This document shows positions 45,066 to 54,531 of a stretch of DNA of 64,000 nt, piece after piece. The notes under the pieces are model-generated. The model made no database searches. It saw only the letters and a list, made by a program, of their open reading frames with translations, and had not been told where the DNA came from. The first letter of the stretch is position 1; the number at the start of each line of letters is the position of its first letter. Source of the DNA: Phycisphaerales bacterium (GTDB lineage: Bacteria; Planctomycetota; Phycisphaerae; Phycisphaerales; UBA1924); the NCBI GenBank assembly GCA_007693785.1, contig RECY01000024.1:248001-312000 (forward strand). The letters are read 5' to 3'. The translations under genes were made by a program, and so were the position numbers.

Positions 45066-46211
45066 TTACCGGACGCGGGCCGAGCGCTCCGGCGATGCGG
45101 GATACGGGATCGCCTCTTTCGAGCCGACCCACTCGTAGGCGTCCAGAACGGCGGCGACGTGCGTGCTGGCGCGATGGTTTGCGCCGACATACTGCCAAGC
45201 GCTCTCGCCGAGTTGGCGTGCCCGGGCGGGGTCGCTCAGGATCGGGGCGAGCAGAGCGGCCCAAGCATCGGGGCTGGTGGGCTCGGCGGCGCGGTCGAGA
45301 ACGGCCGCCGTCCGACCGGGGAGCAGCCAGCTCACGTCCGGGTCGTACCCCGTCGCGACGACCATGCCCTGGCCCATCGCGTCGAGCAGCAGGCTGCGCT
45401 GCTCGCCGTGGCTCTCGGGCTGGACGATCGCGTCGCCCATGACGACCAACTCGCGTTTCCCCTCGATATCGGCGATGAGGCTGAGGCGATCGAGCACGCC
45501 GAGACGCTCGGCGACGCTCCAGAGCTTGGAACGGGCCGCGGCTTCGGCATCGGCGAAGATGATCGATTCTCGGGAGGAGCCGAGGGCGAGCAGGATCCCC
45601 TCGAAGCCCGCGTGAAAGACGGCGGGCTCACGCCCGTTGCCGGCAAGAAAGACGCTGGTCGCCCGCCCCTCCTGCATGATGGGTCGCGGGGCCGGGGCGC
45701 GGTGGACGCCCCAGAGGGCGGTCCGAACGGGGATGCCCGGCGCCTCGGCGGCGAGGGCGCGTTCAACGGAGACGTCGGGCGCCATGAAGAGCACGCCGCT
45801 GCTCGTGCGGAGTTGTGCGCGCAAGAGGCGGGCTTTGCCCGCGAGCCCGCGTCGCCAGACGTCCAGCACGACCGGGGCCTCGATCTCGTGCCCGACCTGG
45901 AGCGCGAGCTCCCAGACCTCGCCGCCGAAGGCGTGGATGACGTCGATCTTCGGGAGCTCGCCCGAATCGGTGAGCTCGCGGACATTGGAGAGCAGTCGCC
46001 GAGCGCGCATGGTGCGGGTCATGAAGGGGCCGCCCATGGGGAAGGTGACCGCGTCGGCGAGCGCGCCGGAGACGTCGAGATCCCCCACCGATTGCTCGGG
46101 GACCGCGTGCACGACCGAGACGCCCTCGTCGGCGAGCCCGACCTCCAGGCGACGGAGCATCGACCGCTCGCGGGCGGCGAACATCTCGTCGATCAGCATG
46201 AGCACGCGCAC
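45066..46211 (-). CDS. Glycosyltransferase family 4-like protein
   Basis: 381 residues from a GTG at 46211, placed at the VRVLMLIDEMFAARERSM start where GGGGGTG lies upstream. The N-terminal domain has the DVIHAFGGEVWELAL segment; the C-terminal domain has the nucleotide-binding pattern IADIEGKRELVVMGDAIVQPESHGEQRSLLLDAMGQGMVV in separated blocks, with the acidic residues of GT4 retaining enzymes. WLLPGRTAAVLD closes it. The product is probably a surface glycan; the sugar is unknown. It is alone on its strand between the secreted protein and the ABC genes. Confidence 0.75.
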   Translation of the reverse strand: MRVLMLIDEMFAARERSMLRRLEVGLADEGVSVVHAVPEQSVGDLDVSGALADAVTFPMGGPFMTRTMRARRLLSNVRELTDSGELPKIDVIHAFGGEVWELALQVGHEIEAPVVLDVWRRGLAGKARLLRAQLRTSSGVLFMAPDVSVERALAAEAPGIPVRTALWGVHRAPAPRPIMQEGRATSVFLAGNGREPAVFHAGFEGILLALGSSRESIIFADAEAAARSKLWSVAERLGVLDRLSLIADIEGKRELVVMGDAIVQPESHGEQRSLLLDAMGQGMVVATGYDPDVSWLLPGRTAAVLDRAAEPTSPDAWAALLAPILSDPARARQLGESAWQYVGANHRASTHVAAVLDAYEWVGSKEAIPYPASPERSARVR

Positions 46212-46319
46212 GGGACACCCCCACTCGGCCTCTGCACGAGTATCGGCCGATCCCACCCGAGTTCAGGATACCAGAGAAATCCGCGAGAAAAAACCACCTG
46301 AACAGGCCATCGGGAAGCA

Positions 46320-47450
46320 TCAGGCGGGGGGCGGGGAGTCCGGCGGGCGGTGGTCGGCGCTCGCGACAGCTTCGGTGCGCCAGACGCCGACCCAGTGCCC
46401 GGGCTGGGCTTCGAGCAGCGCGTAATCCCCGGCCGGGCCGGGGGCTCGGACGAGCCCGGCTGGCGCCTGGTGCCAGGGCCACCACGGGCGGACGGCTTGG
46501 GGCAGGCCCGGGGCGCTGGCGAAGCTGGCTTCGTCGTCGACGATCTCGCTGACGGTGCGGAGGCGCTCGCGCCGCTCGCCGAGGGCGGGGATGCTGGCGA
46601 GCAGGCCGCGTGTGTAGGGGTGGAGGCGTCGCTCGAAGAGGGCTTCGACCGGGGCGTACTCGACGACGCGCCCGGCGTACATCACGCAGACGACGTCGGC
46701 GTGCTGGGCGACGATGCCGAGGTCGTGCGTGATGAGCATGACCGCGAGCCCGCGGTCGCGCTTGAGGTCGGTGATGAGGTCGAGGATCTGGGCCTGGATG
46801 GTGACGTCGAGCGCGGTCGTGGGCTCATCGGCGAGGAGGACGCGGGGCTCGCAGGCGAGGGCCATCGCGATCATGACGCGCTGTCGCATGCCGCCCGAGA
46901 ACTGGTGCGGGTAGGCCTTGAGGCGTTTGGCGGGATCGGGGATGCCGACGGCCTGCATGGCGCGGACGGCGACGTCGGCCGCGCCGGACTTGCTCACGCC
47001 CTGGTGCAGGCGGATCGCTTCGACGAGCTGGTCCCCGATCGTGAAGACGGGGTTGAGGCTGGTCATCGGCTCCTGGAAGATCATCGCGATCTCGTTGCCT
47101 CGGACGCGGCGCATCGCGTCGGGCTCGAGGGTGAGCAGGTCGATCTCGCGGAGGCTGGCGCCGTCGGTCATGCGGTAGAGGACGCGCCCGCGGTCGAACC
47201 GCCCGGGCGGGCGGGGGACGAGCTGGAGGGCGCTCATCGCGGTGACGCTCTTGCCGCACCCGCTCTCGCCGACGACGGCGAGCGTCTGGTGCGGATAGAC
47301 GCTCATGCGCACGCCGTCGACGGCCTGCACGCGGGGCGAGCCCTTGCCGTTGTCGAAGCTGACGGCGAGGTCCTCCACGCGGAAGACGGGCTCGGGGCGG
47401 GGTTCGCCATCGGGCGTGCGCACGGGTTGGGCGGTCGGGGCGGCGGTCAT
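46320..47450 (-). CDS. ABC transporter ATP-binding protein, Opp/Dpp-D type
   Basis: 376 residues from the ATG at 47450, with a 4-nt overlap to the permease gene. Walker A is GESGCGKS at 61-68. The Q-loop is [17 protein letters not shown], the signature [18 protein letters not shown], Walker [12 protein letters not shown] and the switch His [14 protein letters not shown]. These match the oligopeptide/dipeptide importer family (DppD/OppD). A C-terminal tail of about 60 residues, partly Pro/Trp-rich, is longer than usual. The family normally has two permeases, two ATPases and a binding protein; only one permease and one ATPase are in this window. Confidence 0.93.
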   Translation of the reverse strand: MTAAPTAQPVRTPDGEPRPEPVFRVEDLAVSFDNGKGSPRVQAVDGVRMSVYPHQTLAVVGESGCGKSVTAMSALQLVPRPPGRFDRGRVLYRMTDGASLREIDLLTLEPDAMRRVRGNEIAMIFQEPMTSLNPVFTIGDQLVEAIRLHQGVSKSGAADVAVRAMQAVGIPDPAKRLKAYPHQFSGGMRQRVMIAMALACEPRVLLADEPTTALDVTIQAQILDLITDLKRDRGLAVMLITHDLGIVAQHADVVCVMYAGRVVEYAPVEALFERRLHPYTRGLLASIPALGERRERLRTVSEIVDDEASFASAPGLPQAVRPWWPWHQAPAGLVRAPGPAGDYALLEAQPGHWVGVWRTEAVASADHRPPDSPPPA

Positions 47451-48736
47451 GCTTTCTTGGCTCGCTTGGGATCGAAGGCTTCGCGGAGGCCCTCGCCGAC
47501 GAAGTTGAGCGCGAGCAGGGTGGAGCCGAGCAGGAGGCAGGGGAAGAGCAGGAGCCACCAGTTGCTGCGTGTGGTGTTGATCTCGTTGAGCCCCTCGGCG
47601 GCGAGGTTGCCCCAGCTCGGGAGCGGCTGCTGGACGCCGATGCCGAGGAAGCTCAGGAAGCTCTCCTGGAGGATCGCCTGCGGGACGGTGAGCGTGGCGT
47701 AGACGATGATGGGCCCGAGGAGGTTGGGGAGCAGGTGCTTGAGGAAGATGCGGCGCGTGGGCGCCCCCACGGCGCGGGCGGCCTCGACGAAGGGCTGGTT
47801 CTTGAGACTCAGGACCTGCCCGCGGACGACGCGGGCCATGGTGAGCCAGCTGACGCCGCCGATCGCAACGAGGAGCGTGATGACGTTGATGCTGGTGCGG
47901 GTGGCGGTGGTCGGCTCGCCGGTGCCGAAGCGGTCGAGGGCCTGGACCTGGAGGCGTTCGATCGCCGCGGGTGTGCGCTCGGCTTCGGGGAGTGCACTGA
48001 GGGCGGACTCGACATAGGCCTCACGCTGTGCGGCGATGCGTGGGACGGCCTCGGCGATCATGTTGTCGACGACCGCGTCGACGGCGACCGCGAGGAGGAC
48101 GACAAGGAGGATGTAGGGCAGGCCGTAGAGGACATCGACGATGCGCATCATGACCGAATCGGTGAGCCCGCCGACGTAGCCGGCGATGGCGCCGTAGAGG
48201 GTGCCGATGCAGACGCTGAGTGCGGCGGCGGCGATGCCGATGCCCAGGGAGATGGAGCCGCCGAGGAGCACGCGTGCCCAGAGGCTGCGCCCGAGGTTGT
48301 CGGTGCCGAGAATGGTTCGGGCGTGGTGCTCGCGCATCGCGTCGGCAAGCGGGCCGCGGGTGGCGTCGTAGAGCTCGTCGGGCGTGGTGCTGAGCTCGGC
48401 GGCGAGTTGCTCGACAACGGGCTCGGGGACGAGAATATTGAGGCGGCGGAAATCGCGATCGTCGGAGGGGGCCCAGACGGGCGGGAGACGCCCGGAGCGT
48501 GGGTCGCCGGCCATGTAGCGGGGCGTGCCGCGGGGGCGTTCGTCTCCCGAGGACTCGGCGGCGGCATCGGCAACGGGATCCACGACCGGCCAGAGCGTGT
48601 AGGGGAGCGAGCCGAGGCAGGCCGCGAACATGAGCCCGAGGAAAACCAGCCCGATGACACCCGCGACCGACCGCGTCAGCGGGTTGTCGGGCTGGCGCGC
48701 GGGGGCGGCGAGGGCTGGGACCGAGGGCTCGTCCAT
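47447..48736 (-). CDS. ABC transporter permease, Opp/Dpp-C type
   Basis: 429 residues, starting at the ATG at 48736 with no good ribosome-binding site. The first helix lies at about 24-42, then an insert of about 100 residues (Gly/Asp/Pro-rich) before LGTDNLGRSLWARVLLGG, the DppC signature. The core EAA-like loop is visible as EAARAVGAPTRRIFLKHLLPNLLGPIIVYATLTVPQAI in pieces. A second insert of about 60 residues lies after VDAVVDNMIAEAV. The end LNFVGEGLREAFDPK is typical. DppC homologues are about 300 residues, so this one is enlarged. It overlaps the ATPase gene by ATGA. Confidence 0.9.
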   Translation of the reverse strand: MDEPSVPALAAPARQPDNPLTRSVAGVIGLVFLGLMFAACLGSLPYTLWPVVDPVADAAAESSGDERPRGTPRYMAGDPRSGRLPPVWAPSDDRDFRRLNILVPEPVVEQLAAELSTTPDELYDATRGPLADAMREHHARTILGTDNLGRSLWARVLLGGSISLGIGIAAAALSVCIGTLYGAIAGYVGGLTDSVMMRIVDVLYGLPYILLVVLLAVAVDAVVDNMIAEAVPRIAAQREAYVESALSALPEAERTPAAIERLQVQALDRFGTGEPTTATRTSINVITLLVAIGGVSWLTMARVVRGQVLSLKNQPFVEAARAVGAPTRRIFLKHLLPNLLGPIIVYATLTVPQAILQESFLSFLGIGVQQPLPSWGNLAAEGLNEINTTRSNWWLLLFPCLLLGSTLLALNFVGEGLREAFDPKRAKKA

Positions 48737-48802
48737 GAGGGGGACACGATACACGTTGGAGGGGAGGGGTGCAGGGGGAGGAAGGGGGAGAGTTGGGGAG
48801 TG

Positions 48803-48819
48803 ACGGGCGGGACGCCCGT
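48803..48819. repeat. Dispersed GC-rich palindrome, copy 3
   Basis: ACGGGCGGGACGCCCGT at 48803-48819. It is identical to the reverse-strand core of the copy at 1093-1113 and extends into flanking CCACG. A partial copy CGGGCGGGACGCC is at 48995-49007. It lies between the permease and tRNA-Pro. Confidence 0.6.
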
Positions 48820-48862
48820 TCCACGAGATTCTGGAGAGAGAAGAAGGGCGATCGAGAAGCAA

Positions 48863-48936
48863 TCAGGGTGACTGGATTCGAACCAGCGGCCTCGAGTACC
48901 CAAAACTCGCGCTCTACCAAGCTGAGCTACACCCTG
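48863..48936 (-). tRNA. tRNA-Pro(TGG)
   Basis: 74 nt. Acceptor CAGGGTG pairs with CACCCTG, with A as discriminator. The D-arm reads TAGCTCAGCTTGGTAGAGC. The anticodon stem CGAGT/ACTCG holds loop TTTGGGT, with anticodon TGG at 48900-48902. The T-arm GGTTCGAATCC is intact. CCA is not encoded. Confidence 0.95.
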
Positions 48937-49055
48937 CGGGGCGCGGGCAGGGGCCTGCGCCAGCGTCAGTGTACGACGCTATGGGGGACGCGGGCGGGCG
49001 GGACGCCTTGGGAGACGCCCGCCCGCTCGCGATGGTCTGCGGACGACTGCGGCGG

Positions 49056-52000
49056 CTACTCGGGCACGCGCCGGAAGTCGAGGATGCGCGGGCGCTGCCC
49101 GGCGAGGGTGACGTTCGAGCGGTCGATGATCATGAGGTAGCGACGGCGGACGGAGGGGACGAGGGGTTCGTCGTCGGCGAGGCCTTCGACGTCGGCACGC
49201 TGGTAGCCGTGGAGGACGAACCAGACGGCGTAATAGTCGCTGCGGACGCTGGTCGATGCGAGTGCGGCATTGGCGATCGCGAGTCGCTGATCGTGCTCGG
49301 CGTCGATGCCGTCGGATCGCCCGGTGCTGTTGGCGCCGAGGTCGCCGTAGCGGAGATTGTCGACCCCGGGCTGGTTGATGTCGGGGGAGGGCTGGATGCC
49401 TGCCTCGAGGAAGGGGTGGAGGCCGAGGCGGTCGATGGAGTGGGGCTCGATGTAGTTGGTGCCGATGAGGCTCTGCTCGACGCTCGTGGCGCGGAGGTTG
49501 AAGATCTCGCCCGTGGAGAGAAGGCCGGGGGTGTTTCGGACGGCGTTGGAGCCAGTGATGGGCAGGCCGCCGGGCCCGACGGTGTTGCGTCGCCCGCTGA
49601 GCTCGGGGTTGGTGGGATCGATGCTGAAGTCAAGGAAATCGGGGTCGAACTCGATGTTGCCGAGGTCACCGCCGCGTCGCGTGGAGACGCCGATCATGTC
49701 GCGGTAGGCGAGGAGTGTGGCGGCGATGTCGGATCGGACGTCGTGTGCGGCCTCGTTGGCGGTTTCTTCCCACCAGTAGGTGTCGATGGGGTAGACGCCG
49801 CTGCTGGCGTTGTTGCTCAGGCTGATGTTGCCTGGGTCGACGGAATTGGGGGGCGGGCTGAAGAGGGGGATGGTGCGGAGGACGTCGATCGCGGCGGTGT
49901 TGATGTTGATGGTGCCGGGGATGACTCCGGTTGCGGACCCCAGCGCGACCGGGCCGTCGCCCTGGGAACGCGAGACGGTGCGGACCATGCTGGGGATGTT
50001 CGCGGCGAGCGGGATGCCGAGCCCGACGATCAGGTCATCGGTCGGACCGGGCGGGCTGGAGGCGGGCTCGTCGAAGGCAGGGACGTCGGGGGCGTTGAAG
50101 TTGACGAAGGGGAGGAAGGCGTCGACGCGGAGGTGCCCGCGGTCGAGCAGGGGGATGACTTCGTCGTCGAGGCTGGCTCGGGCGCTGTCGATGCCGCCGA
50201 TGCCGAAGCTGAGGTCGAGCGAGCCGTCGCCCGGGGAGTTGTCGGGGTTGCGGTTGCTCGGCGCGTCGTAGTAGCCGGTGGCGAGGGCGAGGGCTTCGGG
50301 GAGTGTGAGCCAGGCTTCTTCGAGGTCTTCGAGGCTGGCGTTGCGCGGGCTGAAGGCGGTGCTGTTGGCGGTGAGGTTCGGGTCGATGCGTGAGGGATCG
50401 AAGCGTGGGCCGATCGCGAGCGGGCGGAGGAAATCGGCGGCCCGGAGGCTGCTGATCGTCCGCGCGTCGTTGCCGGAGGCGTACTGGGTCGAGAACAGTC
50501 GCCGGTTGCTGTCGGATCGCTCGGTGGGGAACATCTCGATGAGCAGGTCGTTGAAGGCGAGGTCGTTGTTGGGATTGACGCCGATGTCGTTGCCCGTTTT
50601 GGCGCGGGGGAGCTCGCGGAGTGTGGGGAGGAGGCGGACGGGGTCGGTGGAGCCGCCGCCGTTGGGCTCGCCTTCGGGCCCGACCGGGTCGAGCAACTCG
50701 ATCGCGCCCTGACGGGCGAGGAGATCGGTGAAGCTGAAGTGCGTGCCCTCGGGCTGGGGGAGGAAGGTGGGGTTGCGGATAAACGCTTCGCGGTCGTTGA
50801 TCTGAGACTCGGTGAGGCGTCGGGTGCTGTTGGCGGTGCGGTCCACGTCGGCGCCGGTGCGTTTGAACTCGAACATCCAGCTCGGGAAGGCGGCCGTCTC
50901 GACGGAGGGCAGGTTCGTGCTCGGACGCCGGATCGAAGCCCACATGGTGACCGAGAAGCCGGTGTTGTCGCCCTCGGGGCCGCCGGACTCCGAGGCGTCC
51001 GGCCCGGCCTGGCTGTTGGTTGAGTTCACGAAGAAATCGCTCGGCAGGCGTCCATCGAGCGTGGGCTCGAAGGGCTGGCCGTAGCGGAGGTTGGGATCGC
51101 GGATGCGATCGACGAGCTGGTCGTTGTCGATCAGCGCCTGCGTCGCGGTTTCGCCCGGGGTGTAGACGGCTCGCCAGAGCAGGGCCTGCCCGACGCGGGC
51201 TCGGTCGTCGATCGCGGAGAGCAGGTCGATGTTGGCGGGGGTGCGGAGCGTGGTGATGCCGGCCCCGGCGGGGTCGGGCTGCTCGGGGTTGAACTCGGCG
51301 ACGACGGTCGGGGCGCGGGTGACCTCGGCGCCCTCGAGCGTCTGCGTGATCGAGAGCTGGGAGGTCAGCCAGTTGATGAACGGGCTGCCGTCGGAGCTGA
51401 GGGGTGAGCCGTCGGCCTGGGCGAGGTTGCGGATCCTGCTGTCGATTGTGCTCAATGACTCGGTCACGAGCACGACGTTGCGCGTCTCACCCGGTGCGAG
51501 CGGGGCGCTGAGACCGGACCAAGGGACGGTCGTGAAATTGTTGTTCCAGTCTTCGTCGCTCAGCCCGGCGAGCGGGAAGAAACGCGGGGAGGCGCTGCTG
51601 CCGTCGCCGAGCCCGGAGGGCGGACGCTCGCCGAACTGGATGTAGAACCGCGGGACGGCGACGCCGTCGGACGTCGTGGCGACGAGCGGGACGGCGGCGT
51701 CGAAGGGGTTGTGAAGCTGGACGACGACGACCTGGGCGACAAAGTCGCTGTTGCCGTCGGTGACGCGCCCGTCGATGGTCGGGCCACCCCGGATCCAGCG
51801 GTAGACAGGCGGCTGCCCGGGGGGGTCAGCGGGGGTGATGTCTTCCCACTCTTCGTTCTCGCCGTCACCACCGGCACGTTCGTGGGCGTCGGTGTAGATG
51901 TGGAAGCTGGCGAGTTCGGTGATGACGGGCGTGGGCTCGATGCCGTAGACGTTGTGGGCGGGGCTGCCGCGGAGGACGTCGCCGTCGGCGGTGTCGGCGA

Positions 52001-54428
52001 GTCGTTCGGCCTGGGTGGCGCCCTGCCCGTCGAGATCGAAGACCGAGTAGCTGCCGTTGCTGTCGCTGACATAGGCCCAGCGTTGGCGCCGGGCGTTGAT
52101 GTCGCTGTTGAGATCCTGGATGAGGTCGCGCTTGAGGGAGTTGCCGGCCATGGAGCCGTCGGCGAGAACGGTGCGGCTGGTGATCGGCTCGGCTGTGCTC
52201 CCGGGCGCGTTGCTGTCGAGCAGGTCGGCCATGTTGACCGCGGCGTGGGCGGCGGTCAGCAGCGCGAATTCCGGCCCGCGGTGCCCGTAGAAGAGCGTGC
52301 GGAGCCTGTTGAACTCGTCGTTGTTCCCGCCGTTCCAAGCCCAGACCTCGCGGAAGTCGGCCTGCCCGCCGTTGGAGAAACGCACCTGCCCGAGCGTGCG
52401 ATCGCTGTAGGGCATCAGCGCGTCGGCGTAGAGGGAAAAGAGCGTCTGCACGGCGGCGTCGCGCGAGGCGGCGTTGTTGCTCTCGAGGTTCCGCATGATC
52501 GAGGTGGCGTTGATGCGGACGTCGGCTCCGGAGATGGAGCCGCCGGAGTTGGGGCGGGAGCGGAGAGGGCGGGCGCCGCTGAGAGTCGTGAGACGCTGGC
52601 GGATGTCGCCGAAGCTCTGGGCAACGGCGCTCTGGTCGGTGAAACGGAAGTCGTCGCCCGGCGTGTCGTTGTTGTTGTTGCCGAGGCGCTCGAGGGAGAG
52701 CGGGCGTTGCGAGCGGAGGGGGTGGTAATAGGCGGTGCGCGGCGGGTTCTGCCCGCCCTGCCCGCCGCCGAGGGATCGGAACGGGCCGCCGTCGCGCCGC
52801 GTGGCGACGGAGAGCGCGCTCTCGAGCGAACTGAACGTGGCGGGATCGTTCGCGGTGCGGAAGGTGAGCAGCTCGGCGAGGCTTTCGGTGCCGATGCCGT
52901 CGCGGGTGCGGTAGCCGCCCTGGAAGCGGTCGGCCTGGTTGCCGAGGGCGAAGAAGTCGAAGCTGAAGGCGCGTTCGACGGGTGTGTAGTCGTAGACGAT
53001 CGCAGGCGTGGCGGGGGGCGTGTAGTCGAGGATGTTCTCGTAGCTGGGCCCGAGGTCGCCGGCCGCGGGTGGGAGCAGGCGGAGCCGGAGGGACTCGTAG
53101 GCTCGATCACCGAGTTCGAAGAGGAGGTCGCTGGTGAGGCTGTTGAGGGCCGAGACCGAGGCTTGTGAGTTGGGGCGGGCGAAGTTCTGGGGGAGCATGC
53201 GCCGGGTGAAGGGGGTCGCGTCGCCGCCCTGGTCGATCAGGTCGAGGTGAGAGAGGATGCGTCGGAGGTCCACGTCGGCGGGGGTGGCGCCGACGGGGTG
53301 CTGGCGTGTGGGCGCGATGTCTTCGTCCTGAGTCGAGGCGATGTTGCCGCGGAGGCTGGTCGCGGTGTTGACGTTGACCATCGCGGAGAGGTCCACGACG
53401 CGGACGGCGGCGATCCAGCGGAACCGGGTGCCGGAGGGGAGTCGCCCGGCCGAGTTGCTGTCGCCGCGGCTCCAGTCGGTGAGCTCGAACCAGCGGCTGT
53501 CGGCGAAGCCGTCGCCGTCGGCGTCGGCCCACTGGTAGGCGAAGTATCGCGGATTGTCGGGCCCGAACGGGTCGTCCAGGTCCAGCGGTCGATAGGCGTT
53601 GTACTGGTTCGCGGTGAAGATCGCCGGGTTGTTGAGCGTGGCGGCGTTCGTAATCAGCGTGTTCGGCTCGCCCGGGTGGGTGAGGCCATAGCTCATCCGC
53701 CCGAGGGCGACGCCGGGCTCGGCTTCGAAGTTGTTCCGGAGGTTGAACTTGTTGATGAATCGCCCGTCGGGGGCGACGTTGGAGATCATCGCCCAGTCGG
53801 TGCGGAGGAAGGCGAACTCGTGCGGGAGCAGGCCCGTGCCGAGCGCGTCGGAGGGAATCTGCGGGCGGACGGCGTTGCTGGGCCCGCGGCTGCCGGAGCC
53901 GGGGTAGAACGGGGTGCCGTTGGCCTTCCAGAGGAAGGTGGGCTCGGTGGAGGCGAGCCATGGGTCGTCGCCGAAGGTGCCGACGGGGTCGAAGGGAGCT
54001 CGGGCGTTGGCCGCGTTGGGGGGGAGGCTGGGCTCGGAGATGTTGCTGCGGTAGCGGTTGTCGATGGAGGGGTAGTCCCAGGCCGCCAGGTGGCGCAGCC
54101 GCGGGACGAGGCGGTTGTTCTGGACCTCGAACCCGAAGCCCATGTCGGCGGTCGAGACGGCGTCGTCCGCGATGACCTGCGCGATGTACTCCGCGACGGA
54201 CTGCTCCACGCTCTGCACGCGGTCGCTCTGTCGGAGGGTGGTGCTGGATCGCTCGTCGGCGCGCCCGAGGGCGAGGTAGGCGATGGTGAGCAGGGCGAGG
54301 AAGGCGAGGATGGCGACGACCAGGATCAGGAACGTGCCGCGCCGGCGGGAGACGCCGGGACGCGGGGCGTCTTGGACATGCTGCGCTTCGCGACGCGCGC
54401 CGGGGCGGGGGCTTGGGATTCGGAACAT
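49056..54428 (-). CDS. Giant GspK-like minor pseudopilin
   Basis: 1790 residues, starting at the ATG at 54428 with AGGAG upstream. A basic leader (residues about 1-29, ending RRRG) is followed by one helix (TFLILVVAILAFLALLTIAYLAL), without the Glu at +5 that other pseudopilins have; GspK proteins also lack it. A huge, Asn/Gln/Ser-rich soluble part of about 1740 residues has many short segments such as RFRWIAAVRVVDLSAMVNVNTA (helix-turn) and WLTLPEALALATGYYD. It is the last gene of the G-H-I-J-K set and stands in the K position. Classical GspK is about 320 residues, so this is more than five times larger. What the added domains bind is unknown. Confidence 0.75.
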   Translation of the reverse strand: MFRIPSPRPGARREAQHVQDAPRPGVSRRRGTFLILVVAILAFLALLTIAYLALGRADERSSTTLRQSDRVQSVEQSVAEYIAQVIADDAVSTADMGFGFEVQNNRLVPRLRHLAAWDYPSIDNRYRSNISEPSLPPNAANARAPFDPVGTFGDDPWLASTEPTFLWKANGTPFYPGSGSRGPSNAVRPQIPSDALGTGLLPHEFAFLRTDWAMISNVAPDGRFINKFNLRNNFEAEPGVALGRMSYGLTHPGEPNTLITNAATLNNPAIFTANQYNAYRPLDLDDPFGPDNPRYFAYQWADADGDGFADSRWFELTDWSRGDSNSAGRLPSGTRFRWIAAVRVVDLSAMVNVNTATSLRGNIASTQDEDIAPTRQHPVGATPADVDLRRILSHLDLIDQGGDATPFTRRMLPQNFARPNSQASVSALNSLTSDLLFELGDRAYESLRLRLLPPAAGDLGPSYENILDYTPPATPAIVYDYTPVERAFSFDFFALGNQADRFQGGYRTRDGIGTESLAELLTFRTANDPATFSSLESALSVATRRDGGPFRSLGGGQGGQNPPRTAYYHPLRSQRPLSLERLGNNNNDTPGDDFRFTDQSAVAQSFGDIRQRLTTLSGARPLRSRPNSGGSISGADVRINATSIMRNLESNNAASRDAAVQTLFSLYADALMPYSDRTLGQVRFSNGGQADFREVWAWNGGNNDEFNRLRTLFYGHRGPEFALLTAAHAAVNMADLLDSNAPGSTAEPITSRTVLADGSMAGNSLKRDLIQDLNSDINARRQRWAYVSDSNGSYSVFDLDGQGATQAERLADTADGDVLRGSPAHNVYGIEPTPVITELASFHIYTDAHERAGGDGENEEWEDITPADPPGQPPVYRWIRGGPTIDGRVTDGNSDFVAQVVVVQLHNPFDAAVPLVATTSDGVAVPRFYIQFGERPPSGLGDGSSASPRFFPLAGLSDEDWNNNFTTVPWSGLSAPLAPGETRNVVLVTESLSTIDSRIRNLAQADGSPLSSDGSPFINWLTSQLSITQTLEGAEVTRAPTVVAEFNPEQPDPAGAGITTLRTPANIDLLSAIDDRARVGQALLWRAVYTPGETATQALIDNDQLVDRIRDPNLRYGQPFEPTLDGRLPSDFFVNSTNSQAGPDASESGGPEGDNTGFSVTMWASIRRPSTNLPSVETAAFPSWMFEFKRTGADVDRTANSTRRLTESQINDREAFIRNPTFLPQPEGTHFSFTDLLARQGAIELLDPVGPEGEPNGGGSTDPVRLLPTLRELPRAKTGNDIGVNPNNDLAFNDLLIEMFPTERSDSNRRLFSTQYASGNDARTISSLRAADFLRPLAIGPRFDPSRIDPNLTANSTAFSPRNASLEDLEEAWLTLPEALALATGYYDAPSNRNPDNSPGDGSLDLSFGIGGIDSARASLDDEVIPLLDRGHLRVDAFLPFVNFNAPDVPAFDEPASSPPGPTDDLIVGLGIPLAANIPSMVRTVSRSQGDGPVALGSATGVIPGTININTAAIDVLRTIPLFSPPPNSVDPGNISLSNNASSGVYPIDTYWWEETANEAAHDVRSDIAATLLAYRDMIGVSTRRGGDLGNIEFDPDFLDFSIDPTNPELSGRRNTVGPGGLPITGSNAVRNTPGLLSTGEIFNLRATSVEQSLIGTNYIEPHSIDRLGLHPFLEAGIQPSPDINQPGVDNLRYGDLGANSTGRSDGIDAEHDQRLAIANAALASTSVRSDYYAVWFVLHGYQRADVEGLADDEPLVPSVRRRYLMIIDRSNVTLAGQRPRILDFRRVPE

Positions 54429-54531
54429 GGCTCGCTCCTGAGCGACGGTTCGCTCGCGTTGGTTTCTCTCGGCCCCGTCCGACGCGGCGTCGCGGTGACG
54501 CGCCGGGCTCGGGGCGGCTGGGGTCGCTGGC

